Source of the DNA: Fulvivirga ligni
GTDB taxonomy: Bacteria; Bacteroidota; Bacteroidia; Cytophagales; Cyclobacteriaceae
Direction: 5' to 3'
DNA: 64,000 nucleotides
Assembly (NCBI RefSeq): GCF_021389935.1
Contig: NZ_CP089979.1
Location: forward strand, 3,019,001 to 3,083,000
A program made the translations under genes and the position numbers. Under the pieces are notes generated by a model. That model ran no database searches. It worked only from the letters and a program-made list of their open reading frames with translations, and had not been told where the DNA came from. The stretch's first letter is position 1. Every line of letters begins with the position of its first letter. This document shows, piece by piece, positions 1 through 8,166 of the stretch.

Positions 1-1055
1 GCAGCACCGAGCGCAGTGGCATATTCTCTTAAAGCAGCTTTATGTGCATTGGGGTTCAAGCCTATGAGCACTCTTTTGTCAAGTCCAGACCAGTAATTGT
101 TAAATAAGGTCTGGTATACCTGAAGTTTGCTGGTAAATTGCCCACGCATGTCCATGACTATGGGCAGATTATAAGGTGCTGATGTGAGCCTGCTTACCAG
201 AGAGGGAGCTACCACAAGCGCATTTTGGTTAGCAGCCAGCGTGGTGGCCAGGTTGATAGTGTGGGGCTGGCCATTATCATATACAATAATGCCATCTATC
301 TCATTCAGGTATTTGCTGATCAGGTCCCATTTGTCAGCGGGCTCATTGTAGCCTAAGCCCAATGAATTTAGCCAGGTATACTGACCTTCTGCAAAGGCAT
401 CACCCTCATAAGAAAATATACGAGGTTGTGTTTTGTTTACAATACCTTTCAGTGAGGCAAAGAGCACCATCTCATCAGTCGATTGGCTACGATTCACCCA
501 GAGGCGATCTACTTTTATGTAGGCCCCACCATGCCAGAACACCCTAAGCTCTATGGAGTGACCATCAGCAGGAATGGTAAAAGGTAATGAGAAGTCATTA
601 TAGGTTGAAGCCGTAGCAAAATCCTGACGATTGATAATTCTGGAGGCCAATCCCTGACCTGTGGTGGCATCTCTGACATCAATGGTCACCATAGGATCAT
701 TGTTAGCGGTGTTGTTGTCTACTTTTATCCTGAAGTTAGCTGTGTTTCCGCCTGCAGGTAAAGTAGTTACATAAGGGCCGTAAATCATGTGCTGGTTAGG
801 TGCATCTATTCCTGTTTGACATAGCCATCCATCCCCATCAATATGACCGGTGTTATGGCCTAAGGCGGGGCCTTCAGCTTCCCAACTTTGTGAGGTCTCC
901 CTCAGGATAATCAGATCTTGCGTAGGTGCGGTAGAGGGAAATGAAGGTAGCAATTGGTTTTGTGGCCAGCTAATCTGACCATAGGAAGTAGTAAGGGTAC
1001 ATAGCCAGATAAAGGCATAGACCAACCACCTCCATTGTTGTGGTGTTTTAATCAT
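1..1055 (-). CDS. Secreted GxGYxYP-type protein, N-terminal part (runs off the window)
   Basis: An uninterrupted frame reads leftward from an ATG at 1055 to the window edge, about 351 codons, so only the N-terminal part is visible. It starts with a probable Sec signal peptide ending near SYGQ. Residues around 60-190 look like a beta-sandwich carbohydrate-binding type region. The following stretch (IDGIIVYDNGQP, INLATTLAA, LPIVMDMRGQF) resembles the N-terminal domain of the GxGYxYP putative glycoside hydrolase family. Secretion and a polysaccharide-related role are inferred; catalytic residues lie outside the window. A large secreted protein of another family sharing this domain cannot be excluded. 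Confidence 0.55.
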   Translation of the reverse strand, partial: MIKTPQQWRWLVYAFIWLCTLTTSYGQISWPQNQLLPSFPSTAPTQDLIILRETSQSWEAEGPALGHNTGHIDGDGWLCQTGIDAPNQHMIYGPYVTTLPAGGNTANFRIKVDNNTANNDPMVTIDVRDATTGQGLASRIINRQDFATASTYNDFSLPFTIPADGHSIELRVFWHGGAYIKVDRLWVNRSQSTDEMVLFASLKGIVNKTQPRIFSYEGDAFAEGQYTWLNSLGLGYNEPADKWDLISKYLNEIDGIIVYDNGQPHTINLATTLAANQNALVVAPSLVSRLTSAPYNLPIVMDMRGQFTSKLQVYQTLFNNYWSGLDKRVLIGLNPNAHKAALREYATALGA

Positions 1056-1118
1056 TGGTTTGGTATTTAGGTTGAAAAATAAAATTATGTGATTATCTCA
1101 CACGTTAAATATACGCAT

Positions 1119-1155
1119 AAAAAAAGGCTGGCTCTTTTCAGAACCAGCCTTTTCT
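1119..1155 (-). terminator. Rho-independent terminator of the coiled-coil protein gene
   Basis: Inverted repeat AGGCTGG / CCAGCCT (1125-1131 and 1144-1150), extended inward by a TC/GA pairing, is followed on the minus strand by a run of Ts (As at 1119-1125 on the plus strand). It sits just past the stop of the minus-strand gene ending at 1175. Confidence 0.8.
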
Positions 1156-1174
1156 AGAATTTATAAAGACTTTA

Positions 1175-2116
1175 TTATTTCACTTCGAATTGTTTTACAC
1201 CCATTCTGTACTCATCAGTGTAAACTTCCATAGTGTATATACCATCTTCCCAGTCAGAGCCTTTTTGATATTCAAAAGTAAGCTGCTGCTTAGTGTTATC
1301 AAATAATATTTCCTGGCTGGCAGTGTAGAAAACCTCCTTACCATCAACCATAAAGGTGCCAGATCCTTTGGCTACATCAAAGATTACCTGATCGTTTTGA
1401 TCTACAATCCTTACTATGATGTCTTTACCTTCTATAGGAGCCACCTTGTTTTCTGCAATATTAAATACCACCTTGATTTTATCAATTTGGCGGGCTTTAA
1501 AAGGAGAATCTCTTTCTTTTCCTTTGTTGTTAACAGCGAAGATTTCAATGTTTTCAGCTTTCAGTTGAGAGGCCACAGCCACTTTATCCGCTAGCTTTTC
1601 GCTTGATTGTTTTATTCTGTTAATAGAATCAGAAAGTTGGTTCTTTTCAGTTTTTAAAGAGGTGTTTTCAGTAAGAAGCTCGTCATTCACACTTTTTAAG
1701 TGTTCTATTTCCTCATCTTTAGCTTTCAATAAGGTCTCATAGCCACCTACTTTGTCTTTTAGACTTCTAATAGTGCTTCTGTTTGCTTTTTGTGTTCTTG
1801 CAAGCTCTGCTTCAATATCTGCCTTAGCTTTTTCAAGTTCATCTACGTTACCACCTAGCTCTTGAATCTGAGCTATTTTCTCTTCCAGCTCTGCACTAAT
1901 ATCACTTAGCTTTTGCATGGTAGTAGCCAGTTCTTCTTCAGTATTAGTAAGCTCAGTGTCTCTGGCCACACTTTCCTGATGGTCCAAATAAATCTTAACT
2001 CCCTGAAGAATAATGATTACAGCAAGAATAGCCACTACTATAGCTGTTTTCTTACTTGATTTCTTTGGTGGTGGGGTAGAAGTAGTTTTATCGTTAGTGG
2101 TTTTAATTTCTGTCAT
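1175..2116 (-). CDS. Membrane-anchored coiled-coil protein
   Basis: 313 aa. A polar, lysine-rich N-terminus is followed by one transmembrane helix at about residues 24-44. Residues about 55-185 are a long heptad-like Glu/Lys/Leu-rich coiled coil. The C-terminal 120 residues alternate hydrophobic and polar residues like a beta-sandwich (VVFNIAENKVAP, IVRIVDQND, GIYTMEVYTDEYRMG). The likely topology is a short cytoplasmic tail with the coiled coil and sandwich in the periplasm. No enzymatic motif was seen and I do not know a named family. It is monocistronic with its own terminator. A scaffold or envelope-spanning role is only inference. Confidence 0.75.
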   Translation of the reverse strand: MTEIKTTNDKTTSTPPPKKSSKKTAIVVAILAVIIILQGVKIYLDHQESVARDTELTNTEEELATTMQKLSDISAELEEKIAQIQELGGNVDELEKAKADIEAELARTQKANRSTIRSLKDKVGGYETLLKAKDEEIEHLKSVNDELLTENTSLKTEKNQLSDSINRIKQSSEKLADKVAVASQLKAENIEIFAVNNKGKERDSPFKARQIDKIKVVFNIAENKVAPIEGKDIIVRIVDQNDQVIFDVAKGSGTFMVDGKEVFYTASQEILFDNTKQQLTFEYQKGSDWEDGIYTMEVYTDEYRMGVKQFEVK

Positions 2117-2146
2117 AGGTTTAACCAGGTTTTAGCAATTAGACCG

Positions 2147-2176
2147 TAAAATTATTCTTTATTTAATAGAATTCAA
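2147..2176 (-). promoter_or_regulatory. Possible Bacteroidetes-type promoter for the coiled-coil gene
   Basis: On the minus strand a TTGA box is followed after 18 bases by TAATTTTA, one mismatch from the Bacteroidetes -7 consensus TAnnTTTG. It lies about 30-60 bases upstream of the ATG at 2116. The match is approximate. Confidence 0.35.
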
Positions 2177-2225
2177 CTTTTTATCATTCATTTGTGGGAT
2201 ATAACGCTTTAATACTATTACTGTT

Positions 2226-2825
2226 ATGTGTCTGGATGAAAATTACTGGAGTGGTCGGTATCAGTCTCATGATACGCCGTGGGATGTAGCTCAGATCACT
2301 ACTCCCTTAAAAGAGTACTTTGATCAGCTTGAAGATAAATCTTTGAAAATCATGATACCCGGAGCAGGTTACGGCCATGAAGTAGCCTATTTATATGCAA
2401 ATGGATTTACCAATGTTTTCATGGCAGATATATCTAAAGCACCATTGGAAGATTTTGAAAAAAGAAACCCTGACTTTCCATCTCACCAATTGCTCCATGT
2501 TGATTTTTTTCAGCATGAAGATAAATATGACCTTATTATAGAGCAAACTTTCTTCTGCGCGCTAGATCCTTCTCTCAGACAGCGCTATGCAGACCAGTGT
2601 CATAAACTACTAAAGCCGGGAGGAAAGGTTGTAGGCCTATTATTTCACGGAGAGTTTAGTACCAATCCACCTTATGGAGGTACTATGGAAGAATACCTCG
2701 AGCATTTTCAAGCCTTTGATAAACAGGTTTTTGAGCCATGTTATAATTCTATTCCTGCAAGGGCGGGAAGGGAGTTATTCTTCTCAATTGTGAAAAGTGG
2801 TTATCTCACTACACACAATGACTAG
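2226..2825 (+). CDS. TPMT-family SAM-dependent methyltransferase
   Basis: 199 aa, matching the size of bacterial thiopurine S-methyltransferase-like proteins. The N-terminus has the family signature W-x6-10-DTPWD (residues about 9-20). SAM-binding motif I is PGAGYGHE (about 45-52), followed by an acidic end to strand 2 (MADIS, Asp68). Later come EQTFFCALDP and the LLKPGGKVVGLLF strand. The family transfers methyl groups to thiols, thiopurines, halides, thiocyanate or selenium/tellurium species; the substrate here cannot be told. It is a single gene divergent from the coiled-coil gene. It could equally be annotated as a generic class I methyltransferase. Confidence 0.8.
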   Translation: MCLDENYWSGRYQSHDTPWDVAQITTPLKEYFDQLEDKSLKIMIPGAGYGHEVAYLYANGFTNVFMADISKAPLEDFEKRNPDFPSHQLLHVDFFQHEDKYDLIIEQTFFCALDPSLRQRYADQCHKLLKPGGKVVGLLFHGEFSTNPPYGGTMEEYLEHFQAFDKQVFEPCYNSIPARAGRELFFSIVKSGYLTTHND

Positions 2826-2877
2826 AAATTTCAACATCTTATTATTCGAAAAGCCTTAAATAGTGGTTTTTAGCCAC

Positions 2878-2893
2878 TTGGAATAGTTTGTGC
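2878..2893 (+). promoter_or_regulatory. Weak sigma-54-like element upstream of the DUF2383 gene
   Basis: TTGGAATAGTTTGTGC keeps the GG-N10-GC spacing of a -24/-12 promoter, but the -24 box lacks the CAC and the -12 box is GTGC. It lies 49 bases before the ATG. On its own this is weak; it is listed because of the recurrent motif described in the findings. Confidence 0.25.
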
Positions 2894-2941
2894 CTCTCTT
2901 AAATCAATTAGTTTAAGATTTAGAACATAAATAGAAATATT

Positions 2942-3379
2942 ATGAATACCGAGAAACAAGCTATTCAGAACGTAATAAATATTTGTCATGATGGTGCTAA
3001 AGGATATGAAAGGGCCGCTGAAGAAATTAATAACGAGGAGTTCAAAACCATCTTCAATAGACTGGCTCAGCAGAGAAAGCTATTTATAGAAGAACTTAAG
3101 AATGATGTAAGAGACCAAGGCATTACGCTAGAAGATTCTGGTACTGTTAAGGGATATTTCCATAGAAACTGGTTAGATATCAAATCAACTTTTTCTAAGA
3201 AAGAAGACCATCAAATTATAGAAGAAGCCAAGTATGGTGAGCAGGAAGCTGTGAAAGTTTATGACGAAGCGCTGAATGCTGATGTGCCAGAGTATATCAA
3301 AGAAAAGCTAAAACAACAAAGACATTTAATAGCTGGTTCTATTGACCAATTGACGGAATTTGAAAGAGAAACTGTGTAA
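2942..3379 (+). CDS. DUF2383/PA2169-type four-helix bundle protein
   Basis: 145 aa, entirely helical and charged, with no signal peptide or membrane segment. The order of helices (NVINICHDGAKGYERAAEE, FKTIFNRLAQQRKLFIEEL, DHQIIEEAKYGEQEAVKVYDEAL, LKQQRHLIAGSIDQL) is that of the DUF2383 ferritin-like four-helix bundle family. The Glu and His positions typical of ferritin-like folds are present in part, but a metal site cannot be proven. Such proteins are commonly stress- or stationary-phase-associated in Proteobacteria and Bacteroidota; exact function unknown. It is a single gene, closed by a bidirectional terminator. Confidence 0.8.
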   Translation: MNTEKQAIQNVINICHDGAKGYERAAEEINNEEFKTIFNRLAQQRKLFIEELKNDVRDQGITLEDSGTVKGYFHRNWLDIKSTFSKKEDHQIIEEAKYGEQEAVKVYDEALNADVPEYIKEKLKQQRHLIAGSIDQLTEFERETV

Positions 3380-3401
3380 GTGATAATTGGCTGTTAAAAT
3401 G

Positions 3402-3430
3402 AAAGGGTGTTGATTCAATCAACACCCTTT
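3402..3430. terminator. Bidirectional terminator between convergent genes
   Basis: Near-perfect hairpin with arms AAAGGGTGTTGAT (3402-3414) and ATCAACACCCTTT (3418-3430) and a 3-base loop, followed by Ts on the plus strand. It separates the DUF2383 gene from the convergent DUF4235 gene and can serve both. Confidence 0.85.
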
Positions 3431-3434
3431 TTTA

Positions 3435-3692
3435 TTAATCCAATTTCCATTTCTTTTCTACAATATCTTCAGCCAGCAATTTTCCTAGCCCTGCAATAGC
3501 GCTGGTGGCCACAGTCCATATAATTACGTGTGCCGTATCATAGCTATTTTGTCTAATTGTTTTAGGAGGATCTTCCTTCCTTACTTTCTGATATCCATAA
3601 TCAAACAGTCTGCGTAAAGCAAAACTACTTGCAATGGCTATTCCTGGAAATACTATATTACTTAATATCTGTTTTTTTCGTTTTTTATTCAT
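3435..3692 (-). CDS. DUF4235 family small membrane protein
   Basis: 85 aa. A basic N-terminus (MNKKRKKQ) precedes a hydrophobic segment (NIVFPGIAIASSFALRRLF, residues about 12-30). A polar middle with DPPKTI and a second hydrophobic segment (AHVIIWTVATSAIAGLGKLLAE, about 54-75) follow. This two-segment layout with ARKALxxGWxK-like and DPP elements matches DUF4235, a small membrane family often found with other stress-associated membrane proteins. Function unknown. The start is the only ATG giving the basic N-terminus. Confidence 0.7.
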   Translation of the reverse strand: MNKKRKKQILSNIVFPGIAIASSFALRRLFDYGYQKVRKEDPPKTIRQNSYDTAHVIIWTVATSAIAGLGKLLAEDIVEKKWKLD

Positions 3693-3856
3693 GGTCTGGT
3701 GTTTTTTATAGATCGTTCAATTTTATAGAGGTCAAATTACGTTCCAAGCTACTGGCAAATCATAGGGGCCTCATTGGGGAATTTATGTGGGGATTTACTG
3801 CCACACTTAGGGAATTTCTCAAGAATGAATGTTTGAAAAAATAAGAGAGAAACGTG

Positions 3857-3872
3857 TTGGCATGTTTTTTAC
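3857..3872 (+). promoter_or_regulatory. Sigma-54-like -24/-12 element upstream of GNAT gene
   Basis: TTGGCATGTTTTTTAC has a strong -24 box (TTGGCAT) and, at the sigma-54 spacing, TTAC in place of TTGC. It lies 32 bases upstream of the ATG at 3905. One member of the recurring GGYAY-N3-TTTT set. Confidence 0.45.
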
Positions 3873-3904
3873 AGTAGTTGCTTGTCAACTTAAACGGATA
3901 AATT

Positions 3905-4195
3905 ATGAATTGCACTGTAAGATTAGACATGCCAGCCAAAAGATTTACCACAGTAATAGATGGTAAAGAAAGCTATTTGCAGTTTAAGCAAGTGGCTCCA
4001 CAAGTGTTGGATTTAGAGTATATCTACGTTCCTGAAGAGATCAGAGCAAGAGGTATAGCCACTAATTTGGTATACAATGCCTTGATTTTCGCTCAGAAGG
4101 AGCATATAGAAATCATACCTGGGTGCGAGTTTGTTCAAAACTACATGATTAAACATCCTGAGTTCAGATGCGTTTCATGGAAAGAGGCTGTTTAA
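3905..4195 (+). CDS. Small GNAT-type acetyltransferase (NATD1/YjdJ-like)
   Basis: 96 aa, the size of the minimal GNAT fold of the NATD1/YjdJ group. The layout is beta strands, then LDLEYIYVPEEIRARGIATNLVYNALIFA. The R-x2-G-I/R-A motif for acetyl-CoA phosphate binding sits around residues 45-50 (RARGIA), and the C-terminal HIEIIPGCEFVQNYMIKHPEF closely follows the family ending (PxCxFVxxYIxxHPEF). It would acetylate an unknown small molecule or protein in the cytoplasm. An alternative in-frame ATG lies 27 bases downstream. Confidence 0.75.
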   Translation: MNCTVRLDMPAKRFTTVIDGKESYLQFKQVAPQVLDLEYIYVPEEIRARGIATNLVYNALIFAQKEHIEIIPGCEFVQNYMIKHPEFRCVSWKEAV

Positions 4196-4209
4196 TAAGC
4201 CTTATTAAA
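4191..4209 (+). repeat. 19-base palindrome overlapping the GNAT stop codon
   Basis: TTTAATAAG at 4191-4199 and CTTATTAAA at 4201-4209 form a perfect 9-base inverted repeat around one C. It overlaps the stop of the GNAT gene and ends 15 bases before the next start. It is too AT-rich and lacks a T tract, so an operator or mRNA-end structure is more likely than a strong terminator. Confidence 0.5.
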
Positions 4210-4223
4210 TCAGTTTTATTTAT

Positions 4224-5423
4224 ATGTCAGAAGAATCAACCAAGGAAGACTTAAAAATTTTAAAAAAAGCGGAGAAGCACATCGTAGCCCTATTTAAGGA
4301 AGAGCTCTCCACCAAACTGCTTTATCATAGCCTTGCCCATACCACAGAAGTGGTGGAGGCATCTGAGAAACTAGCTGATGCTGCCGATTTAAATAAAGAA
4401 GACAAAGAGGTACTTATCATAGCTGCATGGTTTCATGATACCGGATATATCAAAAAATATAATGGTCATGAGGCTGAAAGTGTAGTTTATGCCAAGAAGT
4501 TTTTAGAAGAGGAGGGGTATCCTCAGGATAAGATTGACCAGGTAGAAAAGCTTATTCTCAGTACCGTGATGGCCAGTAAGCCAGAAAACTACCTTGAAGA
4601 GCTACTGCATGATGCGGATATGGCACACATGGGCCGAAAAAGGTTCTTTAGAAAGGGTGAATTACTGCGTGTAGAGCTGGAGAATTACTTGGACAAGACT
4701 TACTCTGAACTGGAATGGGAAAAGCATCAGTATAACTTTTTGGTGTCTAACACATTCATTACAGAAGTGGCCAAAAGTGAGTTTGAAAAGCGCAGAGTTA
4801 AGAATATAAAAGAGCAGCGTCAGAACATACTGAAGGCCCGCAAAGTTACCATAAGGCAAAATACAGGTAAGGATTTTGGTAGAGGAATAGATACGCTTTA
4901 CAGGGCTAATTATAGAAACCATATTAATTTCAGTGCTATTGCAGATGGCAAGGCCAATATGATGATAAGTATCAACACCATTTTAATATCGGTGATTGTT
5001 ACTTTATCAGGAGCCAGCCTGTCAATAAGTGATGGATTTGCTGTGGAAAGCCTGCGTTTTACGATACCGATTCTCATTCTCCTGGTAGGATCTTTAGCCT
5101 CTGTAGTTTTTGCCGTGCTATCTGCCAGACCGAAAGTAACAGAGAAAAACGTTGATTTAAATGACGTAAAGAAGAACAAGATCAGTCTTTTATACTTTGG
5201 AAACTTCCAGGGTGTGCCTAAAGAAGAGTTTGTTCAATATTTAAATAATTTGAAAAAAGATCAAAAAAGGCTCTACGAAAGTATGTCAGTAGACCTTTAC
5301 AATTTAGGAATAGTGTTGAAGGAAAAATACCGCTTATTAAGTATATCATATAACATTTTTATGGCTGGCCTCAGCATTACCGTGGTAGCCTTTATAGTTA
5401 TCTTTTTCTACACCAGCGGTTGA
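4224..5423 (+). CDS. HD-domain phosphohydrolase fused to Pycsar-effector-type (PycTM) membrane domain
   Basis: 399 aa. Residues about 33-125 form an HD domain with conserved metal ligands: H35 and H39 (YHSLAH), H71-D72 (WFHDTGY), H82, and H119-D120 with D122 (LLHDADMAH). A charged linker leads to about 212-399, which matches the Pycsar effector membrane family (formerly DUF5706): NYRNHINFSAIADGKANMMISIN begins a helix at about 237-257, with further segments at about 268-290 and 375-397. HD proteins hydrolyse phosphoesters, often cyclic or (p)ppGpp-type nucleotides; PycTM domains are known as membrane effectors gated by cyclic pyrimidines. No cyclase gene is nearby. The following gene starts at or just after its stop, so the two are probably co-transcribed. 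Confidence 0.8.
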   Translation: MSEESTKEDLKILKKAEKHIVALFKEELSTKLLYHSLAHTTEVVEASEKLADAADLNKEDKEVLIIAAWFHDTGYIKKYNGHEAESVVYAKKFLEEEGYPQDKIDQVEKLILSTVMASKPENYLEELLHDADMAHMGRKRFFRKGELLRVELENYLDKTYSELEWEKHQYNFLVSNTFITEVAKSEFEKRRVKNIKEQRQNILKARKVTIRQNTGKDFGRGIDTLYRANYRNHINFSAIADGKANMMISINTILISVIVTLSGASLSISDGFAVESLRFTIPILILLVGSLASVVFAVLSARPKVTEKNVDLNDVKKNKISLLYFGNFQGVPKEEFVQYLNNLKKDQKRLYESMSVDLYNLGIVLKEKYRLLSISYNIFMAGLSITVVAFIVIFFYTSG

Positions 5424-5440
5424 TAAATCATAGATTATAC

Positions 5441-8107
5441 ATGCGAGATAGATCCCAAAAAATGGCCAACTTAAAACTTGGCCTTACTTTTTTATATATT
5501 ATTTTACTCAGCTCCTGTAAAGTATCTGAGTATAGCCATAACGAATCAGTGAAGCAGGAGGTGCTTGAACATAACGGCCCTGATTCAGTAACTGTGCGAG
5601 CAGGTAAGCTATATGAGGCGGGCAAGTTCAAACGCTTTATGCTGGGAGACCACTACAGAGATGTGTGGCTGGCTCCGGTAAAGGTTCCCATTCTGAACAT
5701 CAATGAAGTAAAAGGTGGCCTGAAGCTGGAGGATAAAGGAGGAGGTATGCAAACCTATTCTTTAAAAGTGGAAGGTGGAGATGGTAGACTATATTCTATC
5801 AGATCATTGCAGAAAGATCCTACACCCACACTGCCCACGGCGCTCCAGTATTCATTTGCAGATGACATTGTGCAGGATCAGATCAGTGCATCGAATCCGT
5901 ATGCAGCTTTCATTTTACCATCTTTAGGAGATGCAGCCGGCATATATCATACTAATCCTCAGATATTCTACTTGCCGGATACACCCGATTTGGGTGAGTT
6001 TAGAAAGGATTTTGGCGGCACACTAGTAATGCTGGAAGAAGATGCCGATGAAAACTGGGAAGGCTATGAAAGCTTCGGAGGTACAGAAAATGCCGTAAGC
6101 ACTAACTCCGTAATGGAAGATCTGCGTGATGATAATGATAATTACATTGATGAATCTAATCTATTAAGAAACAGGCTCTTTGATATGTGGATTGGTGACT
6201 GGGATCGACATGATGGCCAGTTTAGATGGTCCGAATTGGAAGATGAAGATGGTAAAACGTTCTTCAGGCCAATACCTGAGGATAGAGATAACATGTTCTT
6301 CAAATTCGATGGCTTCTTTCCCACCATAGCTAACAGAAAATGGGCGCTGAGAAAGTTTCAAGATTTTCAACCAGATGTGCGCGACATTGCAGGCTTAAAT
6401 TTCAACGGCCGTTATTTAGATCGACGTTTCTTAACAGGAATGTCAGAAAAAGAATGGGTAGCTCTGGCCGAAGATTTACAAAAAAGACTTACTGATGAGG
6501 TGATAGAAAACGCCATTCATCAGATGCCAGATACGGTATTTGCATTAACCGGTGAGCGCACTATAAGAATACTCAAGGCAAGGAGAGCTAACCTGCCAGA
6601 GTTTGCTAAAAGGTACTATAAAATACTGGCGAAGGAAGTAGATATTTTAGGTAGCGATAAAGAAGAGGCCTTTGAGATTATCAGACATGAGAATAATACC
6701 ACAGAGGTAAATGTGTATGAGTCTAACGGTAGTGGTAAGAAAAAGAGAAGGTTCTATCATAGAGTATTCCTACCAGGAGAAACCAAGGAAGTAAGGCTTT
6801 ATGGTTTAGCGGATGACGATCATTTTTATATATCAGGCAAAAGCAATAAGGGGCCATTAGTAAGAATAATAGGAGGTAAAGGTGAAGATGTGCTTCAGGA
6901 CTCCAGTAAAGTTTCCGGGTTAAAACGAAAAACCATTTACTATGATGATATAGACGAAGAGAATGAGGTAGAAGACGGTAAGGAAACGAAAGTGTTGTTA
7001 TCAGCCGATAAGGACGCTAATAGCTATGATTTCAAGGACTTTAAATATGACTACTTCGGACCAACCTTGTATTTTGGGTTAAACAATGATGACGGCCTCT
7101 TCATAGGTGGAGGTACTATCATAAAGAAACAAGGTTTTAGAAAAGATCCATATGCCAGCATGCATAAGATTGTGGCGAACTATGCTCCAAGTACGTCAGC
7201 CTGGAATTTTGAGTATGAGGGAGACTTCACCGAGCTATTCGGAGATTTAGGATTGAGCATTAACCTTTTCGCGCGAGCTCCGAACTTCTTCACTAACTTC
7301 TATGGTTATGGAAATAGCACTGAAAAGACAGTGGATGATGACATGTATTACAGGGTTCGTTATGAGGAAGTATGGTTCTCGCCTGGGCTTACTTACAAGC
7401 CAGGAAAGCTTTCATCAGTAAAATTCGGGCCGGCTTATCAATATGGTAAGGTTCATAGAAGCAGTGATGATAACTTCCTGAAGGATAATCCTGATTTATT
7501 AGGTCCGGATGTGTTTAACAAGAGCCACTTTGCCGGATTCGCTTTCAAGGCTGATGTCAATACTACCAAAATACTGAATAAGCCCGAGAAAGGTATCCGC
7601 TGGATTACTGAAAGCACATGGCTGTCAGAGTTGAATAATGACAACAGCCGCATGAGTAAGATTGCCAGTGAGTTAAGAGCTTATTACACCATTGATATAC
7701 CTCTAGAAACTACTTTGGCAGTGAGAATAGGAGGGGAAAGTATCTCGGGAGATTATACCTTCTATCAGGCTAGTACCATAGGTGGAAATGCAGGTTTGAG
7801 CAGACTGGGAACAGTAAGAGGATATGGTAGAGATAGATTTTCAGGAAGAAGTAGCATTTATCAAAACAATGAGATAAGAATGCGGTTATTGAGAGTGCCG
7901 TTCTACTATTTGCCATTTGAGTTCGGTATTTCAGGTCATTTCGATCAAGGAAGAGTGTGGTCTGATGTGGCAGAACAAGATGAGTGGCATACAGGTGTAG
8001 GTGGAGGAATATGGCTGGCGCCTTTAGGCCAGTGGGTATTTACAGCCACTTATACCAAAGGAGATTATGAAAACATGTATAACGTTAATCTAGGATTTCT
8101 TTTTTAA
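5441..8107 (+). CDS. Outer-membrane lipoprotein with kinase-like motif region and BamA-type barrel
   Basis: About 888 aa from ATG 5441. A second in-frame ATG at 5462 gives an ideal lipoprotein signal (hydrophobic stretch ending LLSSC) and may be the true start; the frame is also open from a TTG at 5420. The C-terminal half, from about residue 530, is rich in alternating strands ending in a final beta strand with aromatic terminus (NVNLGFLF), as in BamA/TamA (D15) barrels; the GNAGLSRLGTVRGYGRDRF segment matches their conserved RGY/F turn. The middle carries IGDWDRHDGQFRW followed about 25 residues later by PIPEDRDNMFF, a pairing reminiscent of a kinase catalytic loop and metal-binding Asp. 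Function uncertain: surface or outer-membrane protein. Confidence 0.7.
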   Translation: MRDRSQKMANLKLGLTFLYIILLSSCKVSEYSHNESVKQEVLEHNGPDSVTVRAGKLYEAGKFKRFMLGDHYRDVWLAPVKVPILNINEVKGGLKLEDKGGGMQTYSLKVEGGDGRLYSIRSLQKDPTPTLPTALQYSFADDIVQDQISASNPYAAFILPSLGDAAGIYHTNPQIFYLPDTPDLGEFRKDFGGTLVMLEEDADENWEGYESFGGTENAVSTNSVMEDLRDDNDNYIDESNLLRNRLFDMWIGDWDRHDGQFRWSELEDEDGKTFFRPIPEDRDNMFFKFDGFFPTIANRKWALRKFQDFQPDVRDIAGLNFNGRYLDRRFLTGMSEKEWVALAEDLQKRLTDEVIENAIHQMPDTVFALTGERTIRILKARRANLPEFAKRYYKILAKEVDILGSDKEEAFEIIRHENNTTEVNVYESNGSGKKKRRFYHRVFLPGETKEVRLYGLADDDHFYISGKSNKGPLVRIIGGKGEDVLQDSSKVSGLKRKTIYYDDIDEENEVEDGKETKVLLSADKDANSYDFKDFKYDYFGPTLYFGLNNDDGLFIGGGTIIKKQGFRKDPYASMHKIVANYAPSTSAWNFEYEGDFTELFGDLGLSINLFARAPNFFTNFYGYGNSTEKTVDDDMYYRVRYEEVWFSPGLTYKPGKLSSVKFGPAYQYGKVHRSSDDNFLKDNPDLLGPDVFNKSHFAGFAFKADVNTTKILNKPEKGIRWITESTWLSELNNDNSRMSKIASELRAYYTIDIPLETTLAVRIGGESISGDYTFYQASTIGGNAGLSRLGTVRGYGRDRFSGRSSIYQNNEIRMRLLRVPFYYLPFEFGISGHFDQGRVWSDVAEQDEWHTGVGGGIWLAPLGQWVFTATYTKGDYENMYNVNLGFLF

Positions 8108-8132
8108 TATAGTTTGTTAATAGATAGAAAAG

Positions 8133-8158
8133 GGAGACCCGGCCAGGTCTCCTTTTTT
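8133..8158 (+). terminator. Terminator after the barrel lipoprotein gene
   Basis: GGAGACC at 8133-8139 pairs with GGTCTCC at 8146-8152 across a 6-base loop, followed by six Ts. Confidence 0.85.
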
Positions 8159-8166
8159 GTTGGCAT

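Noticed and set aside
362-547. 61-aa plus-strand frame
   Set aside because: It lies opposite the secreted GxGYxYP-type gene, has no recognisable feature, and no start context.
3629-3951. Two overlapping small frames at 3629-3844 (+) and 3760-3951 (-)
   Set aside because: They cover the DUF4235 promoter and the GNAT start; composition looks like non-coding AT-rich DNA read through and no family signature is seen.
4224-8107. A complete Pycsar or CBASS defence system
   Set aside because: The effector-like domain is present but no uridylate/cytidylate cyclase or CD-NTase gene lies in the window.
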